This document shows positions 9,127 through 17,229 of a stretch of 64,000 nt of DNA, piece by piece. Source of the DNA: GCA-2720865 sp047630275. GTDB taxonomy: Bacteria; Bdellovibrionota; Bacteriovoracia; Bacteriovoracales; Bacteriovoracaceae. Both the position numbers and the translations under genes were made by a program. The notes beneath the pieces are model-generated. The model did no database searches and was not told the DNA's origin. It saw only the letters and a program-made list of their open reading frames with translations. Numbering within the stretch: position 1 is the stretch's first letter; every line of letters starts with the position of its first letter. The stretch lies in NCBI GenBank assembly GCA_047630275.1, contig JBLHVN010000003.1:558001-622000 (forward strand), in the 5' to 3' direction.

Positions 9127-9642
9127 TCAAAATCCAGTTGGAAGAATTAAACGAGCTGGGCACCGCTCAATCAGGGGGAACCTAATATCTTTATGATCAC
9201 CCTTTATAACAAGTAAAGGAACTAAAGTGCCGACCTTTGGCTTAGATGAAACAATCGCACCATCAACTCTAACCTTTTTGCCAAAATAATCGTATTCCAC
9301 AATCATTCTGTAATTGAAAGAAAATCGAGAATACCACTTCCAACCAGCAAATTCAGAGTCGACGATCACTCCTAAAACAAAATGTCCTTCTCTCAAGAAG
9401 TCTTGACTCTTCCTATACCGAAAAGGCCTAGAAAGAATCACGAGTACGAACGAAACTACAAATGAGAAGATTGTAGTCTGAAAGTAGCCACGACTAATCC
9501 CTTGATAAATCATAACCGAATACAGAATCAAAAATGGAGATAGCAGTAAAAGAATATAGAGAGAAACCCAAGATCTTTTCAACTCTATTTTTCTTGGCAA
9601 TTGATTTAATTTTAAAAGTTTTATCTCTGAATCACTTAACAT
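9127..9642 (-). CDS. Membrane protein with DUF3592-like soluble domain
   Basis: A 171-residue protein with two adjacent hydrophobic helices (about residues 27-48 and 55-72) and a C-terminal beta-rich part. The segment GVIVDSEF...YRMIVEYDYFGKKVRVDG...SSKPKVGTLVPLLV resembles the DUF3592 pattern of a small extracytoplasmic beta domain. The function is unknown. No strong ribosome-binding site precedes the start. It is isolated between the PIN-like pair and a divergently oriented membrane protein, in an AT-rich accessory stretch. Confidence 0.55.
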   Translation of the reverse strand: MLSDSEIKLLKLNQLPRKIELKRSWVSLYILLLLSPFLILYSVMIYQGISRGYFQTTIFSFVVSFVLVILSRPFRYRKSQDFLREGHFVLGVIVDSEFAGWKWYSRFSFNYRMIVEYDYFGKKVRVDGAIVSSKPKVGTLVPLLVIKGDHKDIRFPLIERCPARLILPTGF

Positions 9643-9682
9643 ATTAATGTTTTATCAAGCCCCTATTAGGGTATACAGTTCC

Positions 9683-9722
9683 TTGGATGACGTGCCGGAT
9701 GACGCCTTGGACGACGTGCCAG
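9683..9722. repeat. Three imperfect 12-bp direct repeats
   Basis: Three tandem near-copies read GGATGACGTGCC, GGATGACGCCTT and GGACGACGTGCC. They are clearly GC-richer than the surrounding DNA. In one forward frame they would encode an Asp/Pro-rich repeat (DDVPDDALDDVP) with a stop a short way downstream, so they may be a remnant of a repeat-containing gene. Confidence 0.5.
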
Positions 9723-9837
9723 CAGACTTATCCAACCATTTCATAACTAAAGTATAAGCCATTTCCTAAATGCGATCTATCGTAAACATTAACTATTTGT
9801 TATCATAAAGAGGTATTACTTATTCAAGGTTTTGTAA

Positions 9838-10551
9838 GTGAAGCTAAATTGGTCAAACTCAATTGAAGAATTAATCTATACTCTTACTAAAGAAAGAAAA
9901 GTATTAGCAGTTTTATACTTATCATCTTGTTTCAGTTGGATTCTTAGAGAGTTCTTCAAGACCCCAAACGCACCATTCTATCTCGATCCTATCAGCAGCT
10001 TCTTTTTATTCATGGGTGTACTAATATCTTTTATCATTCTGTTTAGGATTAGGAATTCATTTCTTGAGAGAGATCAAAGCTTTAAGCAAGAATTTCGAGA
10101 AGCACTTAAAATTATTTTCCCATTTTACTTATTTCTTATTATTTATATGTCTTTAGGGTTTCTTAGTTTACTCTTTTTCATTTTCCCCTTCCTTATCTTT
10201 TTAACTTACTATGGCTCTACTAGTAGCTTTTTCTTTATCAATTCGGGCGAAATATGGAAATCATTTAAGTCATCAAAGAAGCTCTATAAAGAAAACAAGC
10301 TCTTAATCATCCAATACCAATTCATTTTTTATATGATCGTGTTTATTTCAGGATCCAATAAGGCGATCTATAACTTAATTCACTTTGGGTTAGACTCCAA
10401 ACTCTATCCATCAGTTGTTATCGGCCCCTTTGGTCCCTCGTGGCTTATATCATTTTTAGGTTTTAATTTCTTATCATGGCCTCTAGGGTTGATCGGCTAT
10501 ATGTTTGCCCTTCAACATTCGAAGATTAAAAATAGGAAAACACTTTATTAG
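9838..10551 (+). CDS. Polytopic membrane protein, unknown function
   Basis: A 237-residue, strongly hydrophobic protein starting with GTG; AAGG lies about eight bases upstream. Hydrophobic segments are near residues 22-40, 49-66, 90-125 (two spans), 155-172 and 200-225, giving about six spans. Long hydrophobic stretches rich in Phe and Ile, few conserved polar residues inside them, and basic loops are visible. It resembles glycerophosphoryl-diester-phosphodiesterase-type membrane domains or DUF975-like proteins only in general style. No firm family. Confidence 0.6.
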   Translation: MKLNWSNSIEELIYTLTKERKVLAVLYLSSCFSWILREFFKTPNAPFYLDPISSFFLFMGVLISFIILFRIRNSFLERDQSFKQEFREALKIIFPFYLFLIIYMSLGFLSLLFFIFPFLIFLTYYGSTSSFFFINSGEIWKSFKSSKKLYKENKLLIIQYQFIFYMIVFISGSNKAIYNLIHFGLDSKLYPSVVIGPFGPSWLISFLGFNFLSWPLGLIGYMFALQHSKIKNRKTLY

Positions 10552-10603
10552 CTCTCTACCCTTCTGAGAAAATAGAAAGCCAAGTTGGTATCTAGTTCAT
10601 TGA

Positions 10604-10849
10604 TACGCGGTTCCTTTTGGTGGTTTCGATGACTTAGCTAATTATATCATCAAAATTTACTGAGACATTTGATAATTTTTTTCAGCATTGAAAAAATAGA
10701 CTTTAAATTCGTGAAATTCCCATTTTACACGCAGAAAAACTCTTTTCTTTGGTGGAATTCCCTATGAAAAAGAGTTCTTAAGAAAATATTCAGTGATAAT
10801 ACTTAGAAAAGTTTTATAAATACCTGAAAGTACCAAAAGGAACCGCGTA
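10604..10849. mobile_element. MITE-like element with 18-bp terminal inverted repeats
   Basis: TACGCGGTTCCTTTTGGT at 10604-10621 is repeated as a perfect inverted copy at 10832-10849. The ends are TA on both sides, as would result from a TA target duplication of Tc1/mariner or IS630-type elements. The 246-bp span holds no gene but contains an inner hairpin (AACTCTTTT with AAAAAGAGTT, about 10737-10771). The element fills the gap between two genes and ends two bases from the TAG stop of the lipoprotein gene at 10852. A non-autonomous transposable element is the simplest reading; no transposase is in the window. Confidence 0.55.
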
Positions 10850-10851
10850 CC

Positions 10852-11523
10852 CTACTTAAGAAGCTCCTGCTCCACAAACTTAACAGAACCATCATCACAT
10901 GAACGGGCCTGGGCCCTGGTGTGAGCGACACCATGATATCTTCTATTGTTAGTGCTAGCATTTGTGTGAATAACAGCGCCGTCCATTAGATAGGCTTCAA
11001 AGATGCCGTTGTCATTTGGGTAGAACCAGGCAGCTTCGAGTTTGATCATGCCGGAGGTCTTTAGGATTCTGAGTTCGATCTTCTTTCCGCCAACGTCTTG
11101 GATAATATTGGCCACTTTATCGTTGAGAAGTTTTTCGCAGTAGTGAGAGAAGAAGCCGTGATCGTCGGTTAGGATCTCGTCTATGTAGCGAAAGAAATTA
11201 CTGTTGAAATGAATGGGGCCTCGGCTTGGGACTTGAAGCCTGGCCGTGAAGTTTCCAAGAGAGGTGGCGCGTCTGCCGCAGACTTGTTCCTTTGCTTTGA
11301 ATTCGAAGACTACTTTGTTGTTTTCAAAGCGGGAGAGGTATTCTCTTTTATCTCTTAGAAGTTCGCAGGCCTCAACGCCTAGGAGTCTTTCTGCTTCAGT
11401 AAAAGGTCTATTAGTGCTGAGGGCGTTTCCGAAGGAGAGGCCCTTGTCTTGTTCTTTGAGTTTGTCTTTTCCGCAAGAGAAGAGGCTAAGAAGTAGTAGG
11501 CAAAGAAGAGCTTTAGTCATCAT
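10852..11523 (-). CDS. Lipoprotein of unknown function
   Basis: A 223-residue protein beginning with a lipoprotein signal peptide (LLCLLLLSLFSCGKD, lipobox Cys at about residue 17). The mature part contains about four cysteines (ACELL, VCGRR, HYCEK, RSCDD), which could form disulfides in the periplasm. No enzymatic motif was recognised. The stop codon TAG lies two bases from the right end of the inverted-repeat element, so the original C-terminus may have been trimmed or extended by its insertion. Confidence 0.6.
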   Translation of the reverse strand: MMTKALLCLLLLSLFSCGKDKLKEQDKGLSFGNALSTNRPFTEAERLLGVEACELLRDKREYLSRFENNKVVFEFKAKEQVCGRRATSLGNFTARLQVPSRGPIHFNSNFFRYIDEILTDDHGFFSHYCEKLLNDKVANIIQDVGGKKIELRILKTSGMIKLEAAWFYPNDNGIFEAYLMDGAVIHTNASTNNRRYHGVAHTRAQARSCDDGSVKFVEQELLK

Positions 11524-11600
11524 GACAGATCCTTTAAGGGTTTTACTTATTATAATAAAAGCTTAAATGGATCGGCAAATGCCCTAGAGCCCTATGGATG

Positions 11601-12203
11601 CTAGCGTTTTAAATCCGAGCGAAAGTGTTTGATTCTCTTTTTATTGTCTACGTACCAGATATCAAAAGAGGGGTCATCGTCCACTTGCCCGATGGCGTAA
11701 AAACGGAAGCTTCCTTTCTTAAGGCATTTCATTTTTTCAAATTCTTTTTCTATTTTCTTCTCAACTAAGACTACTCTTTCATAGACCCCGTGAAGATCAA
11801 GAGTGTTTGAAGGTGAGTTCTTGGCGATGAGATGCTGGCAAGTCTTTGGGACCCCAAAGTAATAGAAAAAAGATTCTCTTTTACCTTGTTTAAAAACCTC
11901 TCTCAGATCAACTTCATAAGAGCCATTTTTCTTTTTTGATTTAAGAAGGGCCTTGTATATTCTCTTTAGACCTTCCTTGGCCCCCTCTGTTCTTTTGGCG
12001 TAATCCGCGAGGGCGGCTTCTTTATTACAGAATCTTTGGTTGGTGGGGTTCTTACAGAAGTCGATAAAGGTTCCCGCTACGCAGGCCGACTTTTCTTTTT
12101 CATTTCCAATATTGGCGCATTTCTTATTCACTTCTTTCATGAAGGCCTTCTCACTGGAAAATGCTATTAAGGGAAGGAACATCAAAGCTAGAAATAATTT
12201 CAT
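11601..12203 (-). CDS. Secreted Cys-rich protein, unknown function
   Basis: The reading frame is open to 12254, but the start chosen is the ATG at 12203. It has AGGAG eight bases upstream, encodes a clean signal peptide (MKLFLALMFLPLIAFSSEKAF), and overlaps the stop of the HAD-phosphatase gene as TAATG. The 200-residue product has a cysteine-rich N-terminal part (KKCANIG, SACVAG, DFCKNP, RFCNKE) and a mixed charged C-terminus. No family recognised; a periplasmic or extracellular location is expected. Confidence 0.65.
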   Translation of the reverse strand: MKLFLALMFLPLIAFSSEKAFMKEVNKKCANIGNEKEKSACVAGTFIDFCKNPTNQRFCNKEAALADYAKRTEGAKEGLKRIYKALLKSKKKNGSYEVDLREVFKQGKRESFFYYFGVPKTCQHLIAKNSPSNTLDLHGVYERVVLVEKKIEKEFEKMKCLKKGSFRFYAIGQVDDDPSFDIWYVDNKKRIKHFRSDLKR

Positions 12204-12643
12204 TAAAAATCTCCTACGTCGCATTGAAGGCAAACTAGGCCTATCTCTCGCCACATCTTTACAACCGAAGCTCTGTCTTCAACGACAAAGAGAACTTCAT
12301 ACTTATCTTTTATCTGATCAAGAAAGATCTCTTTTTTAACATCAGAGTCTTCTCTACGATCACTTTTTGGTCTCATGAAAAGTTCATCGACTTCAATCTT
12401 GTGTTTTGTCATCCACTCAAGAGTTTGAGACCTATAAGACTCTCCCCTTCCTGTGATGAAGACGGTCTTATAGCCTTTGTCTTTCATGGCGAGGATTAAA
12501 TCTCTGCACCAAAGATTTAACTCATCATGGACCATGCCTTCGTTAAAAGCTTTCCAGTCTTTTGTCTTAGATTGAACATGATGAACCCTATGATCCACGT
12601 CTGCTAAGGTTCCATCTATGTCGACTAGGATTGCTTTTTGCAT
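12203..12643 (-). CDS. HAD phosphatase, PNKP 3'-phosphatase-like
   Basis: A 146-residue HAD-superfamily hydrolase. Motif I is VDIDGTLAD (nucleophile D8, general acid D10), motif II is FITGRGESYR, and the acidic motif III/IV region is VEDRASVVKMW. The spacing HR-x-n-W-x-x-F and the MRPKSDRREDSDVKKEI segment resemble the 3'-phosphatase domain of T4 polynucleotide kinase; no kinase P-loop is present. It may clean 3'-phosphate ends of nucleic acid or act on small phosphates. It is coupled to both neighbours: TGATG with the upstream PPC gene and TAATG with the downstream secreted protein. Confidence 0.75.
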   Translation of the reverse strand: MQKAILVDIDGTLADVDHRVHHVQSKTKDWKAFNEGMVHDELNLWCRDLILAMKDKGYKTVFITGRGESYRSQTLEWMTKHKIEVDELFMRPKSDRREDSDVKKEIFLDQIKDKYEVLFVVEDRASVVKMWREIGLVCLQCDVGDF

Positions 12644-13077
12644 CAGTGTCCTGCTTTACAAAAACTAAGAAGGTTTAGACCAATCTCTTTGTTAGGTAGG
12701 CGTTCAATGTCAGCGTTGAAAGGACGAAAGTTAATCTCGCAAGTAACGGCGACTTTAGCGCTAAAGAGATGACCGCCATAGGCGCGAAAGTCTTCTCCCC
12801 CTAAAACGGTATGAATATGAAAGAAGGGCTTTCCTTCGAAGAAGGAGAGGTTTCCATCGAGGCTTAAGAGTTCAGCTTCGTCTTTGAACATCTTTCGATC
12901 ATAGTGTTTATTAGCTAGATGATAGAACCCAAGCTCGCAGTCCTTTAAGGCGCCAATCCCTGACATATGCCCGGACTTTAGGCCTTCTTTTGCGGCCCAT
13001 TTTTCTAGAGTGCTAAAAAGATCTTCATCTTTATCTAAACGTAAAAACCAATTCTCACCGTCTTTAAGTGCTTCCAT
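12643..13077 (-). CDS. PPC/DUF296 domain protein
   Basis: The start chosen is the ATG at 13077 because GGAGG lies five bases upstream; the frame extends further to 13128 without a better site. The 144-residue product has the PPC (plant and prokaryote conserved, DUF296) signature: GHMSGIGALKDCELGFY and FHIHTVLGGEDFRAYGGHL, where the His residues form the putative metal site. Bacterial members are stand-alone trimers of unknown biochemical role, some proposed to bind DNA. It overlaps the HAD phosphatase start. Confidence 0.8.
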   Translation of the reverse strand: MEALKDGENWFLRLDKDEDLFSTLEKWAAKEGLKSGHMSGIGALKDCELGFYHLANKHYDRKMFKDEAELLSLDGNLSFFEGKPFFHIHTVLGGEDFRAYGGHLFSAKVAVTCEINFRPFNADIERLPNKEIGLNLLSFCKAGH

Positions 13078-13102
13078 GAATCCTCCAAAATATGAGAATA
13101 GG

Positions 13103-13915
13103 TTACGGTGAGTAGGCCTTAATGTCATCTAAGCATTGTGGGCCGTAGAGGGTTTTATTGCCCTCTGTGACGAGGCCTTGGATAAACTGGAGAAGGTCTT
13201 GATTTCCTTCGTTCATCCAGTACATAACGCAGTCTGAATTAGAGCAGTGGGCCCCGTGGGCCTGATCATGATGCTCGGTGACAGCGGAGACACCGTTAGC
13301 AACTATGCCTAGGGCGTGGCCCATTTCATGAACCAAAGTGGCCTGCTCGCCAAATTTTACAACAAGAGATTCATCACTTGGTCCAAGCTGCCTAATGGCG
13401 TCTTTAAAGATAGCGATGATAGTGGTCCCTGTAATACTAACTCCAAGGACAGAGTTAGAGATCTGCTCTCCAGAATTATAGGCCCCTTTTAAAAAGAGGA
13501 TGGTAAAGAAACTTGAAGCTTCGTCCGTGGGAGGAACTCCTAAGGTTTGCGCAAACTCAACAATCTCCCCTGGTGTCCAGCTGTCTTTACCTTGCGCGGT
13601 CACAAGATTCATTTCATTCAATTCTTTTGGAATATTGACTTGGGTATTTTGAGTTCTGACTTCAAAGATCTTTTTAAGATTCTCTTCTAAGAGTCCCCAT
13701 AGTGGTTGGTCACGGTTGTTCTTTCCCGCATAAGGCTCTGCCCCTGCTTCGTAATAAACCCTAACGTAGAGGTGTCTCATATTGGGGCCATAGAATTTAT
13801 TAAGATTCTCTGGGGTCTGACTCTTATTGATCACAGAAGCGGAGGTTGGGACAAAGTCCGAATCTCCACAGCTAATGATAAGAAAACTAAATATGAGGTA
13901 AAAGAGGAATCTCAC
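13103..13915 (-). CDS. Metzincin-like metallopeptidase, lipoprotein
   Basis: A 270-residue exported protein with a lipoprotein signal (FLIISCGDS, Cys at about residue 16) starting with GTG. The zinc site is LVHEMGHALGI (HExxHxxG). Downstream EHHDQAHGAHCSNSDCVMYW places a possible third His and a C-x4-CVM element like the Met-turn region of archaemetzincin-type proteases. The protein should be a surface or periplasmic zinc peptidase. No strong ribosome-binding site is seen; it starts 24 bases after the preceding gene and may be translated by read-on ribosomes. Confidence 0.75.
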   Translation of the reverse strand: MRFLFYLIFSFLIISCGDSDFVPTSASVINKSQTPENLNKFYGPNMRHLYVRVYYEAGAEPYAGKNNRDQPLWGLLEENLKKIFEVRTQNTQVNIPKELNEMNLVTAQGKDSWTPGEIVEFAQTLGVPPTDEASSFFTILFLKGAYNSGEQISNSVLGVSITGTTIIAIFKDAIRQLGPSDESLVVKFGEQATLVHEMGHALGIVANGVSAVTEHHDQAHGAHCSNSDCVMYWMNEGNQDLLQFIQGLVTEGNKTLYGPQCLDDIKAYSP

Positions 13916-13939
13916 CTCATCTTATCGACAGATGAGGGT

Positions 13940-15841
13940 CTATTCTTTATCTGAAGGGGCCTTTAGCTGACCATTGTTTTTATAGTCTGAAACCCCTGAA
14001 ATCATTATCTTTTCCGCCATCTTAGAAGTGTAATCCTCAGGTTTAATTGGCGGATGGATGGTGACTTTGATTGCTCTTCTCTTGAAGATATTAGGCATCT
14101 TAAAAACCACCTTTCCCCCAGAGTAACTAAAGATCGAGCCCCAAAGGCCATCAAGACTAACAAGAACCACTGGAACAGGGTTGTCTTTTAAGACTTTAAG
14201 AATGCCCGGCTGAAACTTTCTCATCTTTCCATCACGGCTAATCCAGCCCTCAGGAAAGATACCAAGCGTAGCCCCTTCTCTTAGGTGATCGCCAATCTTA
14301 TCAAAGGCCTTCTTTAAAACTTCTGGGTCTTCTTTTTTAGTGGCGATAGGAACAAGCTTTGCCTGGCTAAACCAAAAAGGCCCCGTGGGAAGATAATAAA
14401 AATTATAATCAATCACAAAACGGATGGGCTCTTTAAAGGTACCCATAAGGATAACCCAGTCCACGAAGCTAATATGATTGCAGGCCAAGATAAAGGTTCC
14501 TTTAGGAACATTTTCTTCTCCAACAACTTCAACTTTATAAAAAAGCTTGGTAAAGATCTTCATCCAAAACCTAACGGCGTGTTCTGAATAAAACCAATAG
14601 ACGATGTAACTAACCAAGATATGCAAGATTCCAAGGACCAAGCAGACAAAAGGAATTCCTTTTGGAACTAAGAGCATAACCACAACTGAGGCGGTCACCA
14701 TAAAAAGTGCGTTCCAAATATTATTTCCCGCAATAGTTCTAGCTAAGACTCCAGGGTCTGAAATCTCCTGCACATAAGTCATTTGTGGAACTGTATACAT
14801 GCCCCCAAAGACTGAAATCATAAACAGATCAAAGACTGCTCTAAAGGCCGCAGGCTGAGTGAAGAACTCTGAGAGCCCTACCAATTCATCAGGCTTAATA
14901 TAACCCTTAGGCATAAAATAAAGATCAATTAAAAAGATTCCCATCAAGACGCCGGCCGTAGGAACAACGCCGATTTCAACTTTCTTATCAGAGATCTTAG
15001 CTACAATAAAAGAGCCAACTCCCATTCCAATAGTAAACAGAGCGAGAAAAAGAGTGGCCACTGTTTTATCACCGCCTAAGACATCTTTACTTAAGGTAGG
15101 CAGGATCGAAAGGATGGCCGCTCCCATAAACCAAAACCAAGAAATACCAAGAACAGTTTTAAAGATCTTTGTATCTCTAGCGGTGATCTTTAAGATCTCC
15201 CAGGTAGGACGGAAGAAAGTATAATCAACCTTTATCTCAGGATAGATGACCCCGACTTTATTGATAAACTGAGAAGTGAGGATCCCAAGCCCACTAAAGA
15301 AAGTCAGACCAATAGCAATAGGAAAGACAAAGTTCTCAAGAGGAATGCTTCCTCCCATGATGGTTCCCACAAGGATTGCAATAAAGGTTCCGGTACTGAC
15401 AAAAGCGTTAGCAAGAACTAGTTCTTTATCTTTAACTAAAGCGGGAATGATTCCATATTTTAATGGCCCAAAGAAGGCCGACTGAGTTCCCATGCAAAAG
15501 AGCACGAAGAAGAGCATTTGAAAGTTTTCTAAGTAAAAACCAAGTGAAGCCACGCACATGATCAAAAATTCAGTGATCTTTGTGACCTTGATGACCGTGG
15601 CCTTTTCATACTTATCCGCGATCTGACCCGCAGTTGCTGAAAATAAAAAGAAAGGCAGGATAAAAATCCCACCAGCGGCCGGGACCAGCATGGCCGCGTC
15701 TAATCCCCAAAGAGAGACGCCTTGATAAGCAATAAGAATGACCATGGCATTCTTAAAGAAATTATCATTCAAGGCCCCTAAGAATTGAGTCCAGAATAAG
15801 GGCCAAAAGCGCCTGTCATTTGTTATGTATTTTAAGCTCAC
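13940..15841 (-). CDS. LplT-like transporter fused to PlsC acyltransferase
   Basis: A 633-residue two-domain membrane protein. Residues 1 to about 420 are a 12-span MFS transporter of lysophospholipid-transporter type (FWTQFLGALNDNFFKNA at the N-terminus). Residues about 430-625 are a 1-acyl-glycerol-3-phosphate acyltransferase domain with the catalytic NHxxxxD block (CNHISFVDWVIL) and the substrate loop FPEGWISRDG. In the LplT-Aas system, lysophospholipid is flipped inwards and re-acylated. Here the transporter is joined to the acyltransferase, but the AMP-binding acyl-ACP synthetase part of Aas is absent. The start codon is GTG without a clear ribosome-binding site. Confidence 0.85.
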   Translation of the reverse strand: MSLKYITNDRRFWPLFWTQFLGALNDNFFKNAMVILIAYQGVSLWGLDAAMLVPAAGGIFILPFFLFSATAGQIADKYEKATVIKVTKITEFLIMCVASLGFYLENFQMLFFVLFCMGTQSAFFGPLKYGIIPALVKDKELVLANAFVSTGTFIAILVGTIMGGSIPLENFVFPIAIGLTFFSGLGILTSQFINKVGVIYPEIKVDYTFFRPTWEILKITARDTKIFKTVLGISWFWFMGAAILSILPTLSKDVLGGDKTVATLFLALFTIGMGVGSFIVAKISDKKVEIGVVPTAGVLMGIFLIDLYFMPKGYIKPDELVGLSEFFTQPAAFRAVFDLFMISVFGGMYTVPQMTYVQEISDPGVLARTIAGNNIWNALFMVTASVVVMLLVPKGIPFVCLVLGILHILVSYIVYWFYSEHAVRFWMKIFTKLFYKVEVVGEENVPKGTFILACNHISFVDWVILMGTFKEPIRFVIDYNFYYLPTGPFWFSQAKLVPIATKKEDPEVLKKAFDKIGDHLREGATLGIFPEGWISRDGKMRKFQPGILKVLKDNPVPVVLVSLDGLWGSIFSYSGGKVVFKMPNIFKRRAIKVTIHPPIKPEDYTSKMAEKIMISGVSDYKNNGQLKAPSDKE

Positions 15842-15883
15842 TGAATTATTTTAAGGGTATTCACTTGAATGTGCCAAATTCCT

Positions 15884-15918
15884 TTTTAGGCATCAGCTTA
15901 AAAACGCGATGCCCAAAA
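15884..15918. terminator. Weak hairpin between two minus-strand genes
   Basis: GGCATC and GATGCC form a 6-bp stem around a 13-base loop, extended by TTTT/AAAA outside one mismatch. It lies just after the gene at 15926 and before the transporter fusion, so it may be a terminator, although no clear U-tract follows on the minus strand. Confidence 0.35.
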
Positions 15919-15925
15919 GAGATGA

Positions 15926-16429
15926 CTATTTGAATTCTACTTCTTTGATTCCAACCACTCCAAGAAAGGCAACTTTCTTTACGATAAAGTTCATCTTAGT
16001 GATGGCCCTACCGCGGCTATAAAGCTTCCAGTCCGTTCCATTAAAATCAACCTTAAGCTCACTGCTAATCCTCTTTCCTGTGGCCCCGTTATAAAGCATA
16101 TCAAGAGTAAAGTGACCGCCCCGGTCTACTTCAAAGTCATTGCTTCTTAAGACGATGACTTTGTACTTTCCGCCGCTCTCTTCTTTTAAAACAATTCCAT
16201 CTTGCCCTAACTCTCTGACTAGAAAGTTCTTACTTGTATTATCGGCCAGGTCAAAAAGCCTCATGCCCGTGGCTTTTCCTTCCTCATCTAAGATTAAGAA
16301 GAGTCTTCCATTAAGAGCGTCGTGATCATTGGTCACCTTCGCTAAGAGAACTTCTGCCCCCATAAGGTTTCCTGCCATCACGGCCCAAAGCATTCCTGCT
16401 ATTGCTGCTAAACGAATTGCCCTCTTCAT
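15926..16429 (-). CDS. Secreted protein of unknown function
   Basis: The ATG at 16429 was chosen because GGAGG lies seven bases upstream and it gives a proper signal peptide (MKRAIRLAAIAGMLWAVMAG, cleavage probably near LMGA-E). The open frame reaches 16468 but without a site. The 167-residue product has a beta-rich mature part with repeated polar strands (GRLFLILDEEGKATGMRLFDL, KVDFNGTDWKLYSRGRAITKM). No catalytic motif or family was recognised. It is probably periplasmic. Confidence 0.6.
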   Translation of the reverse strand: MKRAIRLAAIAGMLWAVMAGNLMGAEVLLAKVTNDHDALNGRLFLILDEEGKATGMRLFDLADNTSKNFLVRELGQDGIVLKEESGGKYKVIVLRSNDFEVDRGGHFTLDMLYNGATGKRISSELKVDFNGTDWKLYSRGRAITKMNFIVKKVAFLGVVGIKEVEFK

Positions 16430-16591
16430 CCTTAACCTCCGTAAAGTAATACAACCTGAGATTCCCAAGAAGCTTTCACTATGGACAGGAATCGGTAAGG
16501 ATTACACGGTCCTGTATTTTCTCAACCTTAACGTATCGCAGCAGCGCTATCTCCTTGAAGTTTTGTTCCATCAGTTTTAATACTTTCTTAC

Positions 16592-17227
16592 ATGTATAAG
16601 CTCTACCACTATGTCCATTGTCCTTTTTGTATCCGCGTTCGCATGGCGGCCGGTTTTTTAAAGCTTTCCTTTGAAAGCATCGTGCTTCCTTATAATGACG
16701 AGGCCACTCCCCTATCCTTAATGAATAAGAAGATGCTTCCTATCTTTGAGTTCGCTGATGGGGACCTTAGTAATGAGAGCCTAGATATTATTAAGCGCTT
16801 AGATAAAGATGATCTTCTTAAAAATAGTTCTTCAGGTGAAGAAGAACTTGATTCACTTCTTGGAAAGATCGGATCAGACCTTCACTCATTATGCATGCCT
16901 TATTGGATGTTCACCCCTGAGTTTAACAATGAGAGCCGCGAGTACTTTCAAACCAAAAAAGAAGTAAAAAGAGGTCCTTTTAAGAAGCTAATCCAAGATA
17001 AGGAAGTCTATTTAAAAGGCTTAGAGAAAACTCTAAGAGAAGTTGAATCAAAGTTAACTCCTTTTTATAAGGGAAATTCTCTAAGCATTCATGACATCAT
17101 GCTGGCCTCGCATCTTTGGGGCATGTACATCTTTCCAGAGTTTCAATTCTCAAAAAAGATGCACTCCTACCTACAAGAAGTTAAGGCCCAAACGAAGTTT
17201 GAGTACCACGAAGACTTTTGGAAATAA
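16592..17227 (+). CDS. grxB: Glutaredoxin 2
   Basis: A 211-residue glutaredoxin of the GST-like Grx2 class, matching the usual 215-residue length. The N-terminal thioredoxin fold carries the redox motif CPFC at residues 10-13, followed by RVRMAAG and the cis-Pro segment MLPIFEF. The C-terminal part is all-helical, as in glutathione transferases. It should reduce disulfides in the cytoplasm with glutathione. No Shine-Dalgarno sequence is visible before the ATG. It is convergent with the DMT transporter gene. Confidence 0.85.
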   Translation: MYKLYHYVHCPFCIRVRMAAGFLKLSFESIVLPYNDEATPLSLMNKKMLPIFEFADGDLSNESLDIIKRLDKDDLLKNSSSGEEELDSLLGKIGSDLHSLCMPYWMFTPEFNNESREYFQTKKEVKRGPFKKLIQDKEVYLKGLEKTLREVESKLTPFYKGNSLSIHDIMLASHLWGMYIFPEFQFSKKMHSYLQEVKAQTKFEYHEDFWK

Positions 17228-17229
17228 CA

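Noticed and set aside
9035..9193. Plus-strand frame reading MVEKKTGRHVYQATYFSQ and VPCTSVPQNPVGRIKR
   Set aside because: It faintly recalls a MazF/PemK fragment but has no start site and overlaps the C-terminus of the better supported membrane protein gene at 9127-9642.
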